From positions 1 through 64,000 of the forward strand of contig DATBGS010000080.1 in the NCBI GenBank assembly GCA_036557885.1: a stretch of 64,000 bases of DNA, given 5' to 3'. The notes beneath the pieces were generated by a model. It was not told the origin of the DNA. It worked only from the letters and a program-made list of their open reading frames with translations, and searched no databases. Below, piece after piece: positions 27,366 to 36,471 of the stretch (within the stretch, counting starts at the first letter, position 1; every line of letters starts with the position of its first letter). A program made the translations under genes and the position numbers. The stretch comes from DATBGS01 sp036557885. Its GTDB lineage: Bacteria > Chloroflexota > Ktedonobacteria > Ktedonobacterales > DATBGS01.

Positions 27366-27676
27366 AACCTTTCCTCCTCTCCGGTCCAGTCTGGGCGGTG
27401 TCTAGATTGAGGAGGAAAGGCGGGACCATCCACCCCCGGATGGTGTTGCGTTTCTCTCATGATGCTCCTGAACTCCGCAGAACCTCCTTCGATTATACGC
27501 GCTGGCCTGGAGGGTGTCAATGGCAGGTGTGCCTGTGCAGGACTGCTGTCATACTGCCAGGGGTGGCGCAGCAAAATATGACAGACGGGTGGCATGTATC
27601 CTCAGCTATGCTTGGACCGAATGCAGAAATGAGGCGGCCCCGCAGAACGGGCCAATTACGAGAAAGCGAGCTTCAC
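27366..27676. other. Intergenic region between rpsU and a SnoaL-type gene
   Basis: About 310 bases. It holds the rpsU promoter (27492-27520) and leader. No convincing promoter for the plus-strand gene was found, and no small gene was seen. Confidence 0.5.
27492..27520 (-). promoter_or_regulatory. Consensus sigma-A promoter of rpsU
   Basis: On the minus strand: TTGACA, 17 bases, TATAAT, both hexamers perfect. Transcription should start near 27485, leaving a leader of about 120 bases before the rpsU ATG. Confidence 0.85.
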
Positions 27677-28096
27677 ATGTCTACACGCTCCGACCCTTCC
27701 TCTGTCTCCAGCGTCGAACAAGAAGTCTGGCAGGTCGTGGAGGCGTTCAACCGCGCCTTTGCCAGCAACGACGCGGAGCGTTACTTCACCTTTATTGCTG
27801 ACGAGATTACCGTCTTGACTCCCAGCAATCCCTATCGCATCGAAGGGATTGCTGATGACCGCGAGGAGTTTGAGTGGGGGCTGCGCGCCGGGACAGGAAA
27901 AGTGGCCTATTTTCAGGAACTGCAACCACAGGTGCGGGTGTATGGGCAGGTGGCAGTGGTCACGTATTATTCGCGCGGAGCGTATGGCGGGGAAACCAGT
28001 GGGAAGGTGCTCTATCTGAAAGAGACTGATGTGCTGGTTAAGCAGAAGCAGGGCTGGAAAATTGTGCATATTCATGTCTCAGCCTGCCCCAGCTAG
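27677..28096 (+). CDS. SnoaL/DUF4440-like NTF2-fold protein
   Basis: A 139-residue single-domain protein of the NTF2-like superfamily: an N-terminal helix (VWQVVEAFNRAFASNDAERY), a cone of strands (FIADEITVLTPSNPYRIEGI, VRVYGQVAVVTYYSRG) and the closing KQGWKIVHIHVS strand, common to SnoaL-like and DUF4440 proteins. These are ligand-binding or enzymatic in various settings; the role here is unknown. The start is the internal ATG 27677, where the conserved fold begins; the ribosome site is weak (GAAAGCGAG). A similar fold is fused to a pseudo-receiver at 58.3 kb. Confidence 0.75.
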   Translation: MSTRSDPSSVSSVEQEVWQVVEAFNRAFASNDAERYFTFIADEITVLTPSNPYRIEGIADDREEFEWGLRAGTGKVAYFQELQPQVRVYGQVAVVTYYSRGAYGGETSGKVLYLKETDVLVKQKQGWKIVHIHVSACPS

Positions 28097-28180
28097 GCGA
28101 CTCTGCCGGAATGAGAGAACGAGCGAGGCATCCCAAATTGGCGCGGGGCCACGCTGCCCTGCGCGCCTCCTTGGGCAAGG

Positions 28181-29335
28181 CTAGGAAGTGGCTTGTGGGA
28201 AGATCTGGCTCAACGTTTGATGGATAGCTGCCCAGTTGGGTTCTTGCACCCATTTTACGCCCTCTGGCGTGTTGACCAGCGCCCCACTGCCGTAATCGGG
28301 CAGACCCAGCACCATCTGAGCAAAGGCGTTGGCGGGAAACTGGCGCAAGATGTTTGCCAGCGAGAGCACCTGTGGCAGCGAGAAACTCGTCAGGACGCTG
28401 CCTTGCAGATCGGCTGCCAGATCATCCAGATGGGTGAGGATCGCCGGATTATCCAGCTTCTTTTTGAGTGCCAGCAGCACTCCTTGCTGACGCGAGGCCC
28501 GCCCAACATCCTCCAATAAATCCCCATGCCGCGAGCGCACGTATTCCAGGGCAGTTCTGCCATCGAGATGCTGCGGCCCAGCGGGGATATCGAGGCGCTT
28601 ATACGCATAGGGGTCGCTGCTGTTGATGTCCTGGGGGTAGCTATCATCTTCGATGGGATGCAGGACATCTACGTCTACGCCCCCCAGAGAATCAATGACT
28701 TTGATGAAGCCATCCAACCCTACCCAGGCATACGCCTGGATGGGGATGTGAAAATCTGCCTCAACCGTAGCGATGGTGTGGGCAAAGCCATGCAGTTTTG
28801 CCTCCAGCGGCGTGTTGGCGCCATCCGTTTCGTTGAGCGAAATCTCATCGAGTTTGGCGCAGCACATGCCCTGGTCGGTGGGCACCCAGAGATCACGCGG
28901 CAAAGAGACTAAAGTAGCCTGCTTGTGCTTGAGGTCAAGGCGCACAAGCATCACCGTCTGGGTGAGCACGCGGCCATCCGCAAATTTTGTGTCGGTGTCA
29001 CTGCCCAGCAACAGGACATTTAGCGCGTCCAGGTTGGCGAAATCTCCGGGCAAGGCAGTGGCTGAGGGCAACGGCACAGTGCTGTTAATGTGGGGAAGCG
29101 TCTGGCTGGTGGTGCCCTGTAAGAAGCTATAGACGCGATAGAGCTTGGCGAGCGCGTAGGTACCAGGAAGGCAGATAGCAATCACAAGCAGCAGCAGCAT
29201 GCCCCGAAAAATCAGCCGTTTCCTGGCCCCCGGCTGTGACCATCTCTGCTGAACAAGCGCTTTCAATCTCGCTGGCAAATGTGGCGGATGCTCTATCACC
29301 GTGTGTTCGGCCAGGGGACGTTTTGGGGCGCTCAT
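28181..29335 (-). CDS. LytR-CpsA-Psr (LCP) family cell-wall ligase
   Basis: A 384-residue membrane-anchored protein: a cytoplasmic start of about 38 residues, one helix at about 40-63, then an outside LCP domain. Family landmarks are NVLLLGSDTD near 108, TQTVMLVRLD, VSLPRDLWVP, GGVDVDV near 220, and QHLDGRTALEYVRSRHGDLLEDVGRASRQQ near 257-287, with the Arg and Asp residues that bind the polyprenyl phosphate. LCP enzymes attach anionic or capsular polymers to peptidoglycan. A GAGGAG site lies 10 bases before the ATG. It is divergent from a GH3 gene and close to other envelope genes. Confidence 0.92.
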   Translation of the reverse strand: MSAPKRPLAEHTVIEHPPHLPARLKALVQQRWSQPGARKRLIFRGMLLLLVIAICLPGTYALAKLYRVYSFLQGTTSQTLPHINSTVPLPSATALPGDFANLDALNVLLLGSDTDTKFADGRVLTQTVMLVRLDLKHKQATLVSLPRDLWVPTDQGMCCAKLDEISLNETDGANTPLEAKLHGFAHTIATVEADFHIPIQAYAWVGLDGFIKVIDSLGGVDVDVLHPIEDDSYPQDINSSDPYAYKRLDIPAGPQHLDGRTALEYVRSRHGDLLEDVGRASRQQGVLLALKKKLDNPAILTHLDDLAADLQGSVLTSFSLPQVLSLANILRQFPANAFAQMVLGLPDYGSGALVNTPEGVKWVQEPNWAAIHQTLSQIFPQATS

Positions 29336-29492
29336 CAGTAAAATACTCCTCTAGATAGATCAGGGCGGTAAGATCATATGTGCAGTTTTCATACCGCACC
29401 TGCTCTCAGCCCACCTGTCTTTCATGTCTTTTAGCAGCCTGGTCGCGCTGTAAGCAAACTTTCTGTCTTTCTCTGACTTAAAAAGCAAACCC

Positions 29493-29508
29493 TGGTACAG
29501 TTCATGCA
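29493..29508 (+). promoter_or_regulatory. Possible sigma-54 element upstream of a GH3 gene
   Basis: TGGTAC-AGTTC-ATGCA with GG-N10-GC spacing, 112 bases before the GH3 start. It deviates from consensus at two positions. Confidence 0.35.
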
Positions 29509-29619
29509 CCAAGCGCCGCAGCACCTTTCGCGGGCGACCAGTAAGTTTGCCCTCCAGAAGACCGATTCTCTCTACAAGCTGCGCTCCTTGTGCAGGGCAG
29601 CAAATCAGGAGCAAATCCG

Positions 29620-30987
29620 ATGAAAACATTGCCCACCGGGCGCGGGCGCTCGTCTTCAGAATCCAGCGATGCCGCAGATATGGAAACGCCTTTTTCCTCC
29701 TCACAAGAGGCGGCTGGCGTTCATATACCTCATCGTCGCCCACCACAGGGAGCTGCTCCGGTCCGCCGCAAAAAGCTCGTGCTCTCGCTCGCTTTGGCGG
29801 CGGTTGTCCTGGCGTCTTTGCCGCTGGGTGCTCGTGGGGCGTTCTTGCTCTTGCAGGACCAGCACGCCCACACCACTATTCCAGTAAGCACTTCTCACGC
29901 CACAGTGGACGCGACGGCAGTTGTGCCAAAGAGCATGGACCCTGATCGCCGCATTGCTCGCTTTGTTGATCAACTGCTTTCGCAGATGTCCCTTCAGGAA
30001 GAGTTGGGCCAGTTGATCGTGGTTTCGTTCCTTGGAACCACGCTGACCCCTGATCTGCAAAATATGATTGCTCATCAGTATGCCGGTGGGGTCATGCTCT
30101 ACGGCTACAATATTACCAGTTCTACCCAGTTAAAGACCCTGGATGCTGGCGCGCAAGCCCAGGCCCGCATTCCGCTTTTGATTGCCACCGATCAGGAGGG
30201 CGGGCTGGTCAACCGGCTGCTGTCCATCATTGGCCCCGTGCCTTCGGCGCTCCAGGTTGGCAACACAAACGACCCGGAGAATGCGCGCAAACGCGGCATA
30301 CAAGACGGCCAGGAACTTCAGAAATTAGGCGTCAATGTGGACCTTGCCCCGGTGGTGGATGTGCACAGCGCCCCGCAGACCGTGATCATTACGCGCATGT
30401 TTGGCACCACGCCGCAGAAAGTAGAAACCTTTGCCAGCGCCTATCTCGATGGCCTGCAAAGTCAAGGCGTGATAGGCACCCTCAAGCATTGGCCTGGCCT
30501 GGGAGCCTCTCCAGTTGACCCGCATGACGCGCTGCCCGTGATCACCCGCAGTAAGCAAGAACTCAATGATATTGACTTTGCCCCCTATCGCGCGCTTATT
30601 AGCCAGGGCAACGTGAATATGATAATGTCTACCCACGAATTAATAACCGCGTATGACGATCAGATGCCCTCCTCACTTTCTCCCATCCTGATCAACCAGG
30701 TGCTGCGCCATGACCTGGGCTTTCAGGGTGTGATAATTACTGATGGCTTGTATATGGGCGCGCTGGCGCGTTGGACAATTGCCCAGGCAGCAGTGCTGGC
30801 GTTTATTGCTGGCAATGATTTGCTGCTCGGCCCCTGGGACTCCAACGAAGTGCAAAAGGTGCTCAATGCGCTGGAGGCGGCGGTTGCCAGCGGGCAGATC
30901 ACCAAAGCGCGCGTTGATCTTTCTGTCGAACGGATTTTGGCGCTCAAAATTGAGGAAGGACTGATCAAAATACCGCCAGGCGCGTAG
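29620..30987 (+). CDS. Membrane-anchored glycoside hydrolase family 3 (NagZ-like)
   Basis: A 455-residue protein with a basic cytoplasmic tail, one membrane helix at about residues 50-72 and an outside GH3 barrel. Landmarks are LLIATDQEGGLVNRL near 190, NVDLAPVVDVH, GTLKHWPGLGASPVDPHDALPVI near 288-310 (the KH-PG loop) and GVIITDGLYMGAL near 365 with the nucleophile Asp. This is the beta-N-acetylhexosaminidase branch, acting on cell-wall sugars. The usual Lys-His loop has Trp instead of Phe. ATG 29620 follows CAGGAG. A paralogue lies at 35.1-36.5 kb on the other strand. Confidence 0.88.
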   Translation: MKTLPTGRGRSSSESSDAADMETPFSSSQEAAGVHIPHRRPPQGAAPVRRKKLVLSLALAAVVLASLPLGARGAFLLLQDQHAHTTIPVSTSHATVDATAVVPKSMDPDRRIARFVDQLLSQMSLQEELGQLIVVSFLGTTLTPDLQNMIAHQYAGGVMLYGYNITSSTQLKTLDAGAQAQARIPLLIATDQEGGLVNRLLSIIGPVPSALQVGNTNDPENARKRGIQDGQELQKLGVNVDLAPVVDVHSAPQTVIITRMFGTTPQKVETFASAYLDGLQSQGVIGTLKHWPGLGASPVDPHDALPVITRSKQELNDIDFAPYRALISQGNVNMIMSTHELITAYDDQMPSSLSPILINQVLRHDLGFQGVIITDGLYMGALARWTIAQAAVLAFIAGNDLLLGPWDSNEVQKVLNALEAAVASGQITKARVDLSVERILALKIEEGLIKIPPGA

Positions 30988-31106
30988 GTTGGCTGTGGGC
31001 GAATCCGCCGTTCCTTTGGGAGAAACTGCACCTGCTGAATACGCCGGTGGGTGTCTTCACTTCTCCGGGCCTCTCTCTAAGACATGAATAGGAGTAATAA
31101 AAAATT

Positions 31107-33317
31107 ATGAGCAAATACAGTGGAGGGACTATTGAGGCCGAGCTTGAGATGTTTTCAGCCCGGCGTCGCTCCAGGATTCGCCGCCGCCTGATCTATCTGG
31201 CCCTGGCCGTACTGATGCTGACGGCGATCATAACGCCTGTGGGCTTTGCAGGCGCGTCTGCCTTGCAGGTCTATGATCATATTCGCCAGTTGGGTACTTC
31301 AGGCGTGGCCTCGCTGCTCAAGGTAAAAGACCTGTTCCTCACCGAAGACACCACAACCCACGCCTCTTGCGGCGTCGGCACCGCGCCTGCCGCCAGCCCC
31401 ACCAGCCAGGGGACACCCAGCGACTCTGGCCTGGGGAGTATTTTGCCTGGCACGCTCTCGACTGCATCGCTTAATGCGATTGACTTCAAGGCGCTGACCG
31501 ACCCGGCGAAACTTGATCAGGCGCATGCCGATTTTCTCGCCGCCAGAGCGACCTTTGTGCAACTGGCTACCGAGTTGAACAGCCACCCGACGTTATTTTA
31601 TCTGGCCGGGCAGATTCCCAGCTACGCCAAAAAGATCAGCGAGGCGCGGATGATCGCCAAAGCCGGAATGGACATTGGCACGCTGGGCGCAGAGGTGACG
31701 ACCACCGCGCTAACGATAGTGAAGGCGCTCCCGCAGAACCCGCTTTCCGCTGGCGATACGCCGCTGATCACGGCGGATGAGCTTGCGCTGGTGCAGACGA
31801 CGCTGACTGATACAAAGCGTCTGCTGGGCGATATACAGACCCAACTCGCGCAGGTGGACCTGAACGATCTGCCGGTGAGCGCTTGCCAGCGCGCCACATT
31901 TGCCAAAGCCATTACTTTTTTCCCAGAAGCGCAAAACATGCTGGATGAGGTAAACACGCTGCTGCCTATCGGCAGTTGGGCCTTAGGCATTGACCATCCG
32001 CGTAACTTTCTGGTGCAGACAATGGACCGGGCCGAACTCCGTCCCGGCGGCGGATTTGTGGGGCAGTATGGCGTGCTGACCATTAACGGCGGACGTGTCG
32101 GGTCGCTGGCGCTGCAAGATATTGCCTGGCTGGATTATTGTGGCGTTGGCACCTGCGCGGCGCTTGGGAATCATCCACCGGCCAAGTGGAGTTGGTGGCC
32201 CTTCTCCAACTTTGGGCTGCGTGATGCCAATGATTCCGGCGATTTTCCCACCAATGCGCAGGAAGCGATTAGCTTGTTTGCCAGGGAGGGTGGCGGGCAG
32301 GTGGATGGAGTGATTGATCTGACGCCGATTCCAATTGAGCATATCCTGACGATCACCGGACCCATCTTTGTCCCCGATTATAACGAAACAATCACGGCAG
32401 AGAACCTGGAGCAGCGTCTCCACTATTATCAGCAAGACCCTGCCGGAATTGCCAAAGAGAAACAAATCTCCGCCAATGATCACTCGATCACGGCCCGCAA
32501 GCGGTTCACCTCGCTGGTTGGCCGTTTGCTGCAAGAGCGCCTGCGCCAGCTTCCCCTCAGCCAACTGCTTCAGGTGGCTAAGCAGGTGATAGCAGATATG
32601 CGCAGCAAAGACCTGGAAGTCTATCTGAGCAACCCCGATGTGGAGGCGCTGCTCACAAAATACGGACTGGACGCCGCTATGGATCGGGGTACCACCACCG
32701 ATACCTGGATGGTGGTGCAGGCCAACATCAGCGTCAGCAAAGCCACGCAATATGTCCACACGACGGAGCAAGATACGGTCCAGTTGGATGCGTCGGGCGG
32801 CGCCACGCACAACCTCACCATTACCTTGAATTACAATAAACAAGGCAATGTGTACGGCCCGGACACGTACCGCGACTATCTGCGCGTCTATGCTCCGGCT
32901 GGCAGCAGGCTTCTCGCTGGCGCTGGATTTGCCAACGGCATAGCGACCAACAGCAAGCAAACCACTGGTTTTACGCTCGGTCCACCAACCAATACGACCA
33001 GCGATGAGCCGGGGCTGGCGATGTGGGGAGGGCTGGTTATCGTCGAACCCTCGCAGGTGGTGACGATTACCCTGCGCTGGTATACGCCGCATGTGGCCCC
33101 TCCGGCTACCTCCGTTGAGGCTGGTCAGTCGCCGTATACCCTGCTGGTGCAGCGCCAGTCTGGGACGTTCAACACGCTGGAAGTCAGGGTCATCCCCTCC
33201 TCTAAGGCAGCCAGCACCCAGGGAAGCCAGCCAGCCAGCTTCAACGGGACACAGAGCACCAATCAAGTGATTGCGCTGCCCGCGCCTGCCAGCAAACCCT
33301 GCATCACGGTGTGCTGA
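31107..33317 (+). CDS. DUF4012 membrane-anchored envelope protein
   Basis: A 736-residue protein with a basic start, one membrane helix at about 27-50 and a large outside part. The DUF4012 core shows the pattern NFLVQTMDRAELRPGGGFVGQYG near residues 298-320, then VDGVIDLTPIPIEHIL and RFTSLVGRLLQERLRQL. The family occurs with polysaccharide assembly genes in Chloroflexota and Actinobacteria; its biochemistry is unknown. AGGAG lies 11 bases before the ATG. It follows the GH3 gene by 120 bases and ends at a 29-bp palindrome facing the flippase gene. Confidence 0.85.
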   Translation: MSKYSGGTIEAELEMFSARRRSRIRRRLIYLALAVLMLTAIITPVGFAGASALQVYDHIRQLGTSGVASLLKVKDLFLTEDTTTHASCGVGTAPAASPTSQGTPSDSGLGSILPGTLSTASLNAIDFKALTDPAKLDQAHADFLAARATFVQLATELNSHPTLFYLAGQIPSYAKKISEARMIAKAGMDIGTLGAEVTTTALTIVKALPQNPLSAGDTPLITADELALVQTTLTDTKRLLGDIQTQLAQVDLNDLPVSACQRATFAKAITFFPEAQNMLDEVNTLLPIGSWALGIDHPRNFLVQTMDRAELRPGGGFVGQYGVLTINGGRVGSLALQDIAWLDYCGVGTCAALGNHPPAKWSWWPFSNFGLRDANDSGDFPTNAQEAISLFAREGGGQVDGVIDLTPIPIEHILTITGPIFVPDYNETITAENLEQRLHYYQQDPAGIAKEKQISANDHSITARKRFTSLVGRLLQERLRQLPLSQLLQVAKQVIADMRSKDLEVYLSNPDVEALLTKYGLDAAMDRGTTTDTWMVVQANISVSKATQYVHTTEQDTVQLDASGGATHNLTITLNYNKQGNVYGPDTYRDYLRVYAPAGSRLLAGAGFANGIATNSKQTTGFTLGPPTNTTSDEPGLAMWGGLVIVEPSQVVTITLRWYTPHVAPPATSVEAGQSPYTLLVQRQSGTFNTLEVRVIPSSKAASTQGSQPASFNGTQSTNQVIALPAPASKPCITVC

Positions 33318-33335
33318 TCGTTCTTGCGCACCTGA

Positions 33336-33397
33336 GCGCACCTGACGCTGCTTGTAGCACCGGCGCGGGCCGGTGCTACAAGCAGCGTCAGGTGCGC
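33336..33397. terminator. Perfect 29-bp palindrome between convergent envelope genes
   Basis: Two 29-base arms, running from GCGCACCTGACG to TAGCACCGGC and its complement, flank GCGG. It can form a very stable hairpin in either transcript, so it probably ends both the DUF4012 and flippase messages. The inner TTGTAGC/GCTACAA core is shared with the palindrome at 20254-20286. Confidence 0.7.
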
Positions 33398-33448
33398 AGG
33401 GCTGGGCCTGATGGAATTGCCCTGCACGCAAGCCTGGGAAGTGCTTGC

Positions 33449-35122
33449 TCAATCGGAGTGCAGCGACATTCCAGAGGGGGAAGCGGTTCTCTGCTCGGTC
33501 AATGCCGGGGGATGCGCGCAAAACCTGGACAGGATGGCTGGCAGCGGCCCCGACAGATGCTGTAATAAGGCGGCATCTTCGCTCTCCAATGGCTGCACAA
33601 AGCGCAGGCAGACCAGAAAGATCAGGGTGTAGCCAACCCCGGCCAGCAGCAATCCCACCAGCGAGGCAGGCTGCCACAGCAGAGAGAACCCCAGGGCTGG
33701 CCCCAAGGCCAGCAGCACCCGCGCCACGAAGCGGAGCGGGAAGGGGCGCGCCAGCGCCCGGCATGCCAGAAGTATCTCCACGATCTGCACAGCCAACTGC
33801 GCCAGACCCACCGCCACCAGCGCCCCGGCTACGCCGTACTTCGGGATGAGCAGCGCGTCGGCACAGAGCAGCGCGCCCAGCGCCCCGCTGCGCGCCAGCA
33901 CCACCCACCGCTGGCGGCCCAGCACATAGAGCGCGGCTTCGTGCGCGCCTCCACCACCCAGCCGCACAAGCACATTGAGCGCCAGGAAGAGCGCGAGCAG
34001 CGGGCCAGCATCCGCGTAATTCTGCCCAAAAAGCAGGCGCGTGATGGGCACGGCGTGCGGAATGCAAAACGCCAGCAGCGGAACGGCCAGCAGCACTTGC
34101 AGCTTGGTGATGGTGCGCCAGGCCACCGCCAGATGCGCGTGTTCTCGCTGCGCATAGGCCGCCGACATCACCGCCAGCCCCAGCCCGCCCAGCCCGGCCA
34201 CGAAAAGAAACGCGGCGGCGTGGCCCATCTCAAACGCGATGCCAAAGAAGGCAATCTGCGCCGGAGAGACGGCTACACTGAGCTGCGCAACGGCCAGCAG
34301 CTTGATCAGCGGCTCATTGGCAAGGTCGGCCACCCACGCTGCCAGCCCCAGCCGCAGCATGGGACCAACCACCCGGCTGCCCATCTTCACCGGCTGTGCC
34401 CCCAGTATGCGCACCAGCGCCACCATGTACGCCAGCGCCAGCAGCAGGTTGGGCAGGGCCAGCGCCAGCAGCGCGCTATCCGCGCCGCCATGCAGTTTGC
34501 CGACAAAGAGGGAGGCCAGCCCAATCGTCAGCACCTGCGCCAGGCTCCCGGCAATAAAAATGATGCGCGTGCGCAGCAGCGCCGTCAGCAGCGCCGCCAG
34601 AAGATTTGCCAGACCCAGACCGAGCACATACCCGGCCAGCGCTGCGCGGTGCGCCAGCAAGAGCGGGTCGTCAAGGTTGCGGGCCAGCGGGCCGGTTCCC
34701 GGCAGCGCCAGGAACGCCAGCAGATGGGCCAGCGCGGGCAACCCCCAGAGGACGCTGCCCGCGATGCCCAGCACAGCGATCAGGCGAATACCAATCAGCC
34801 GCAGGACTATCGCCAGCGCCTTGCCAGGCCCGCCCTCGCTGAGCATACGCGGCACGTAGACGGCGCCAGAGCTTTCCAGGCCAAGCGCTGCCAGATAGAC
34901 AGCGACATTGGCCGGAGTGAGTATCAGCTCGTAGACGCCTTTTTCGGGAACCGGCAGCAGGCGCGTGATGACCAGTTGATACAGAAAGAGGGAGAGAAAG
35001 AGCCAGAGCGAAAATGCCTGGTTCCACAGATAGCCGCCCGGAGCGCGGCGCAGCAGGCTGGACGCCTGATCACCGCGATGACCGAGCTGGCTGGGCGCTG
35101 GCGCCTCTGGCGTTACATCCAC
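33449..35122 (-). CDS. Polysaccharide flippase-like membrane protein (Wzx/MVF type)
   Basis: A 557-residue protein with about 14 membrane helices. It has the N-terminal motif of oligosaccharide flippases (GGYLWNQAFSLWLFLSLFLYQLVITRLLPVPEKGVYEL), repeated Gly/Ala-rich helices and basic inside loops. It should move lipid-linked sugars across the membrane for export. The start is GTG 35122; it overlaps the stop of the upstream GH3 gene by 10 bases (TGGATGTAA), so translation is coupled. It is the last gene of a three-gene minus-strand operon. Confidence 0.85.
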   Translation of the reverse strand: MDVTPEAPAPSQLGHRGDQASSLLRRAPGGYLWNQAFSLWLFLSLFLYQLVITRLLPVPEKGVYELILTPANVAVYLAALGLESSGAVYVPRMLSEGGPGKALAIVLRLIGIRLIAVLGIAGSVLWGLPALAHLLAFLALPGTGPLARNLDDPLLLAHRAALAGYVLGLGLANLLAALLTALLRTRIIFIAGSLAQVLTIGLASLFVGKLHGGADSALLALALPNLLLALAYMVALVRILGAQPVKMGSRVVGPMLRLGLAAWVADLANEPLIKLLAVAQLSVAVSPAQIAFFGIAFEMGHAAAFLFVAGLGGLGLAVMSAAYAQREHAHLAVAWRTITKLQVLLAVPLLAFCIPHAVPITRLLFGQNYADAGPLLALFLALNVLVRLGGGGAHEAALYVLGRQRWVVLARSGALGALLCADALLIPKYGVAGALVAVGLAQLAVQIVEILLACRALARPFPLRFVARVLLALGPALGFSLLWQPASLVGLLLAGVGYTLIFLVCLRFVQPLESEDAALLQHLSGPLPAILSRFCAHPPALTEQRTASPSGMSLHSD

Positions 35123-36471
35123 TGCGGCACTCGCCCAATTTGAAGGGCATCCGGCAGGCCGCTCCCATAGCCAGTCAGGGTGGTTTGCTGCCCAGAGGTT
35201 TGCTGTGGTAGAGGAATCAGTCCCATGCGGATTTTCAGCGTCAGAATACGCTGCACCGAGGCATCAATGCGCTGCCTGGTCAGTTTTCCGCTTGTCAGGG
35301 CGTTCTTCAGCGTCTCTATGGTTTGCTGGACAATCTGCGGGCTGTAGAGGCCCGTCACGATGTCGGTGCCTGCCTGGATAGCGAGCAGCGCGGCGTCTGG
35401 CACCGACCAGCGGGCGCTGATGGCGTCCATATAGAGGCTATCGCTCATCACGACGCCGTTATAGCCAAGCTCTCCGCGCAGCAGGCCGTTGATGACGGCA
35501 GGCGAAAGGCTGGTGGGCAACTGGGCATCCACCGCAGGTATTAACTCGTGCGAAACCATAATCGCGCGCACGTCCTCGCTTTTGAGCATGAGGCGATAGG
35601 GTTGCAGGTCAATCTGTTCCAGGTCTGCCAGTGAGCGGTTGAGTACCGGCATGGCGAGATGTGGGTCAGTGTTGGTGTCGCCCAGCCCTGGGAAATGTTT
35701 GAGGGTGCCTGTCACCTGTCCGCTGCCTTGCAATCCCTCCAGATACGCGCTTGCCATTGCCGTCACACGGTCGGGCGTCGTGCCAAAGGTACGCCCGCCA
35801 AGTTGAGGATTAGAGCGCCCGACATCCACGACCGGGGCCAGATTCACATTGAAGCCGTAATCATGCAGCAAAGCCGCGTCCTGCTGACCGCGCGCGCGCG
35901 CCATTTGTGGGTCGGTCAGTTCGGCGGCATCAGGCAGCGGCCCAACGAGGTCCAGAAAACGATTGACATCGCCGCCTTCCTGGTCAACGGAGGTGAGCAG
36001 CGGGATGGAGGCGAGCTTTTGCAACTGCGCGTTCAACGCGCGAATCTGGCTGGCCGAGCCGATATTGGCCGCGTACAAAATGAAGCCGCCCAGATCGTAG
36101 GTTGTGAGCATCTGGATGGCATCAGGGGTGACATCCTGGCCTGAGAATTGGCCCACCATCATCTGCCCCAGCGCTTGATCAAGCGTCAGGTGCTGGGTGA
36201 GCAGCGCGGCATAGTCGGAAGATGTCAGCGGGTGGGCCGTGTTGGTTGGCACCGATTTAGACAACTCGCAGGGGATGCAGCGGGCCTGGGGAACCTGGCT
36301 CCAGCCCACAATAGCGCCCCCCGGCGACATCAATGCGGTGCTTGCCAGGCCCGCGCGCACGCCCAGGATGGCGAAAAGCAGCAGCAGCCCCAGGCGCAGG
36401 AGCCATTGCCGGGCTGGGGGTCGCGGGCGCGTCTTGCTGGTTTGCTTAGGGGTGGTGGGTGATGACCTCAT
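35113..36471 (-). CDS. Membrane-anchored glycoside hydrolase family 3 (NagZ-like), second copy
   Basis: A 452-residue paralogue of the enzyme at 29.6 kb. A membrane helix at about 22-45 is followed by the GH3 barrel with LLTSVDQEGGDVNRFLD near 157, FNVNLAPVVDVG, GTLKHFPGLGDTNTDPHLAMPVL near 255-278 and GVVMSDSLYMDAI near 343 with the nucleophile Asp. Here the Lys-His-Phe loop is canonical. It acts outside the cell on amino-sugar glycosides. The ATG overlaps the stop of the preceding membrane-protein gene (ATGA). Two such exported copies beside LCP, DUF4012 and flippase genes suggest wall-polymer turnover. Confidence 0.9.
   Translation of the reverse strand: MRSSPTTPKQTSKTRPRPPARQWLLRLGLLLLFAILGVRAGLASTALMSPGGAIVGWSQVPQARCIPCELSKSVPTNTAHPLTSSDYAALLTQHLTLDQALGQMMVGQFSGQDVTPDAIQMLTTYDLGGFILYAANIGSASQIRALNAQLQKLASIPLLTSVDQEGGDVNRFLDLVGPLPDAAELTDPQMARARGQQDAALLHDYGFNVNLAPVVDVGRSNPQLGGRTFGTTPDRVTAMASAYLEGLQGSGQVTGTLKHFPGLGDTNTDPHLAMPVLNRSLADLEQIDLQPYRLMLKSEDVRAIMVSHELIPAVDAQLPTSLSPAVINGLLRGELGYNGVVMSDSLYMDAISARWSVPDAALLAIQAGTDIVTGLYSPQIVQQTIETLKNALTSGKLTRQRIDASVQRILTLKIRMGLIPLPQQTSGQQTTLTGYGSGLPDALQIGRVPQWM

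Noticed and set aside
31983..34067. Open frame of 694 codons on the minus strand
   Set aside because: It lies antisense across the DUF4012 gene, the 29-bp palindrome and part of the flippase gene, with no recognisable domain; it reflects GC-rich codon structure.
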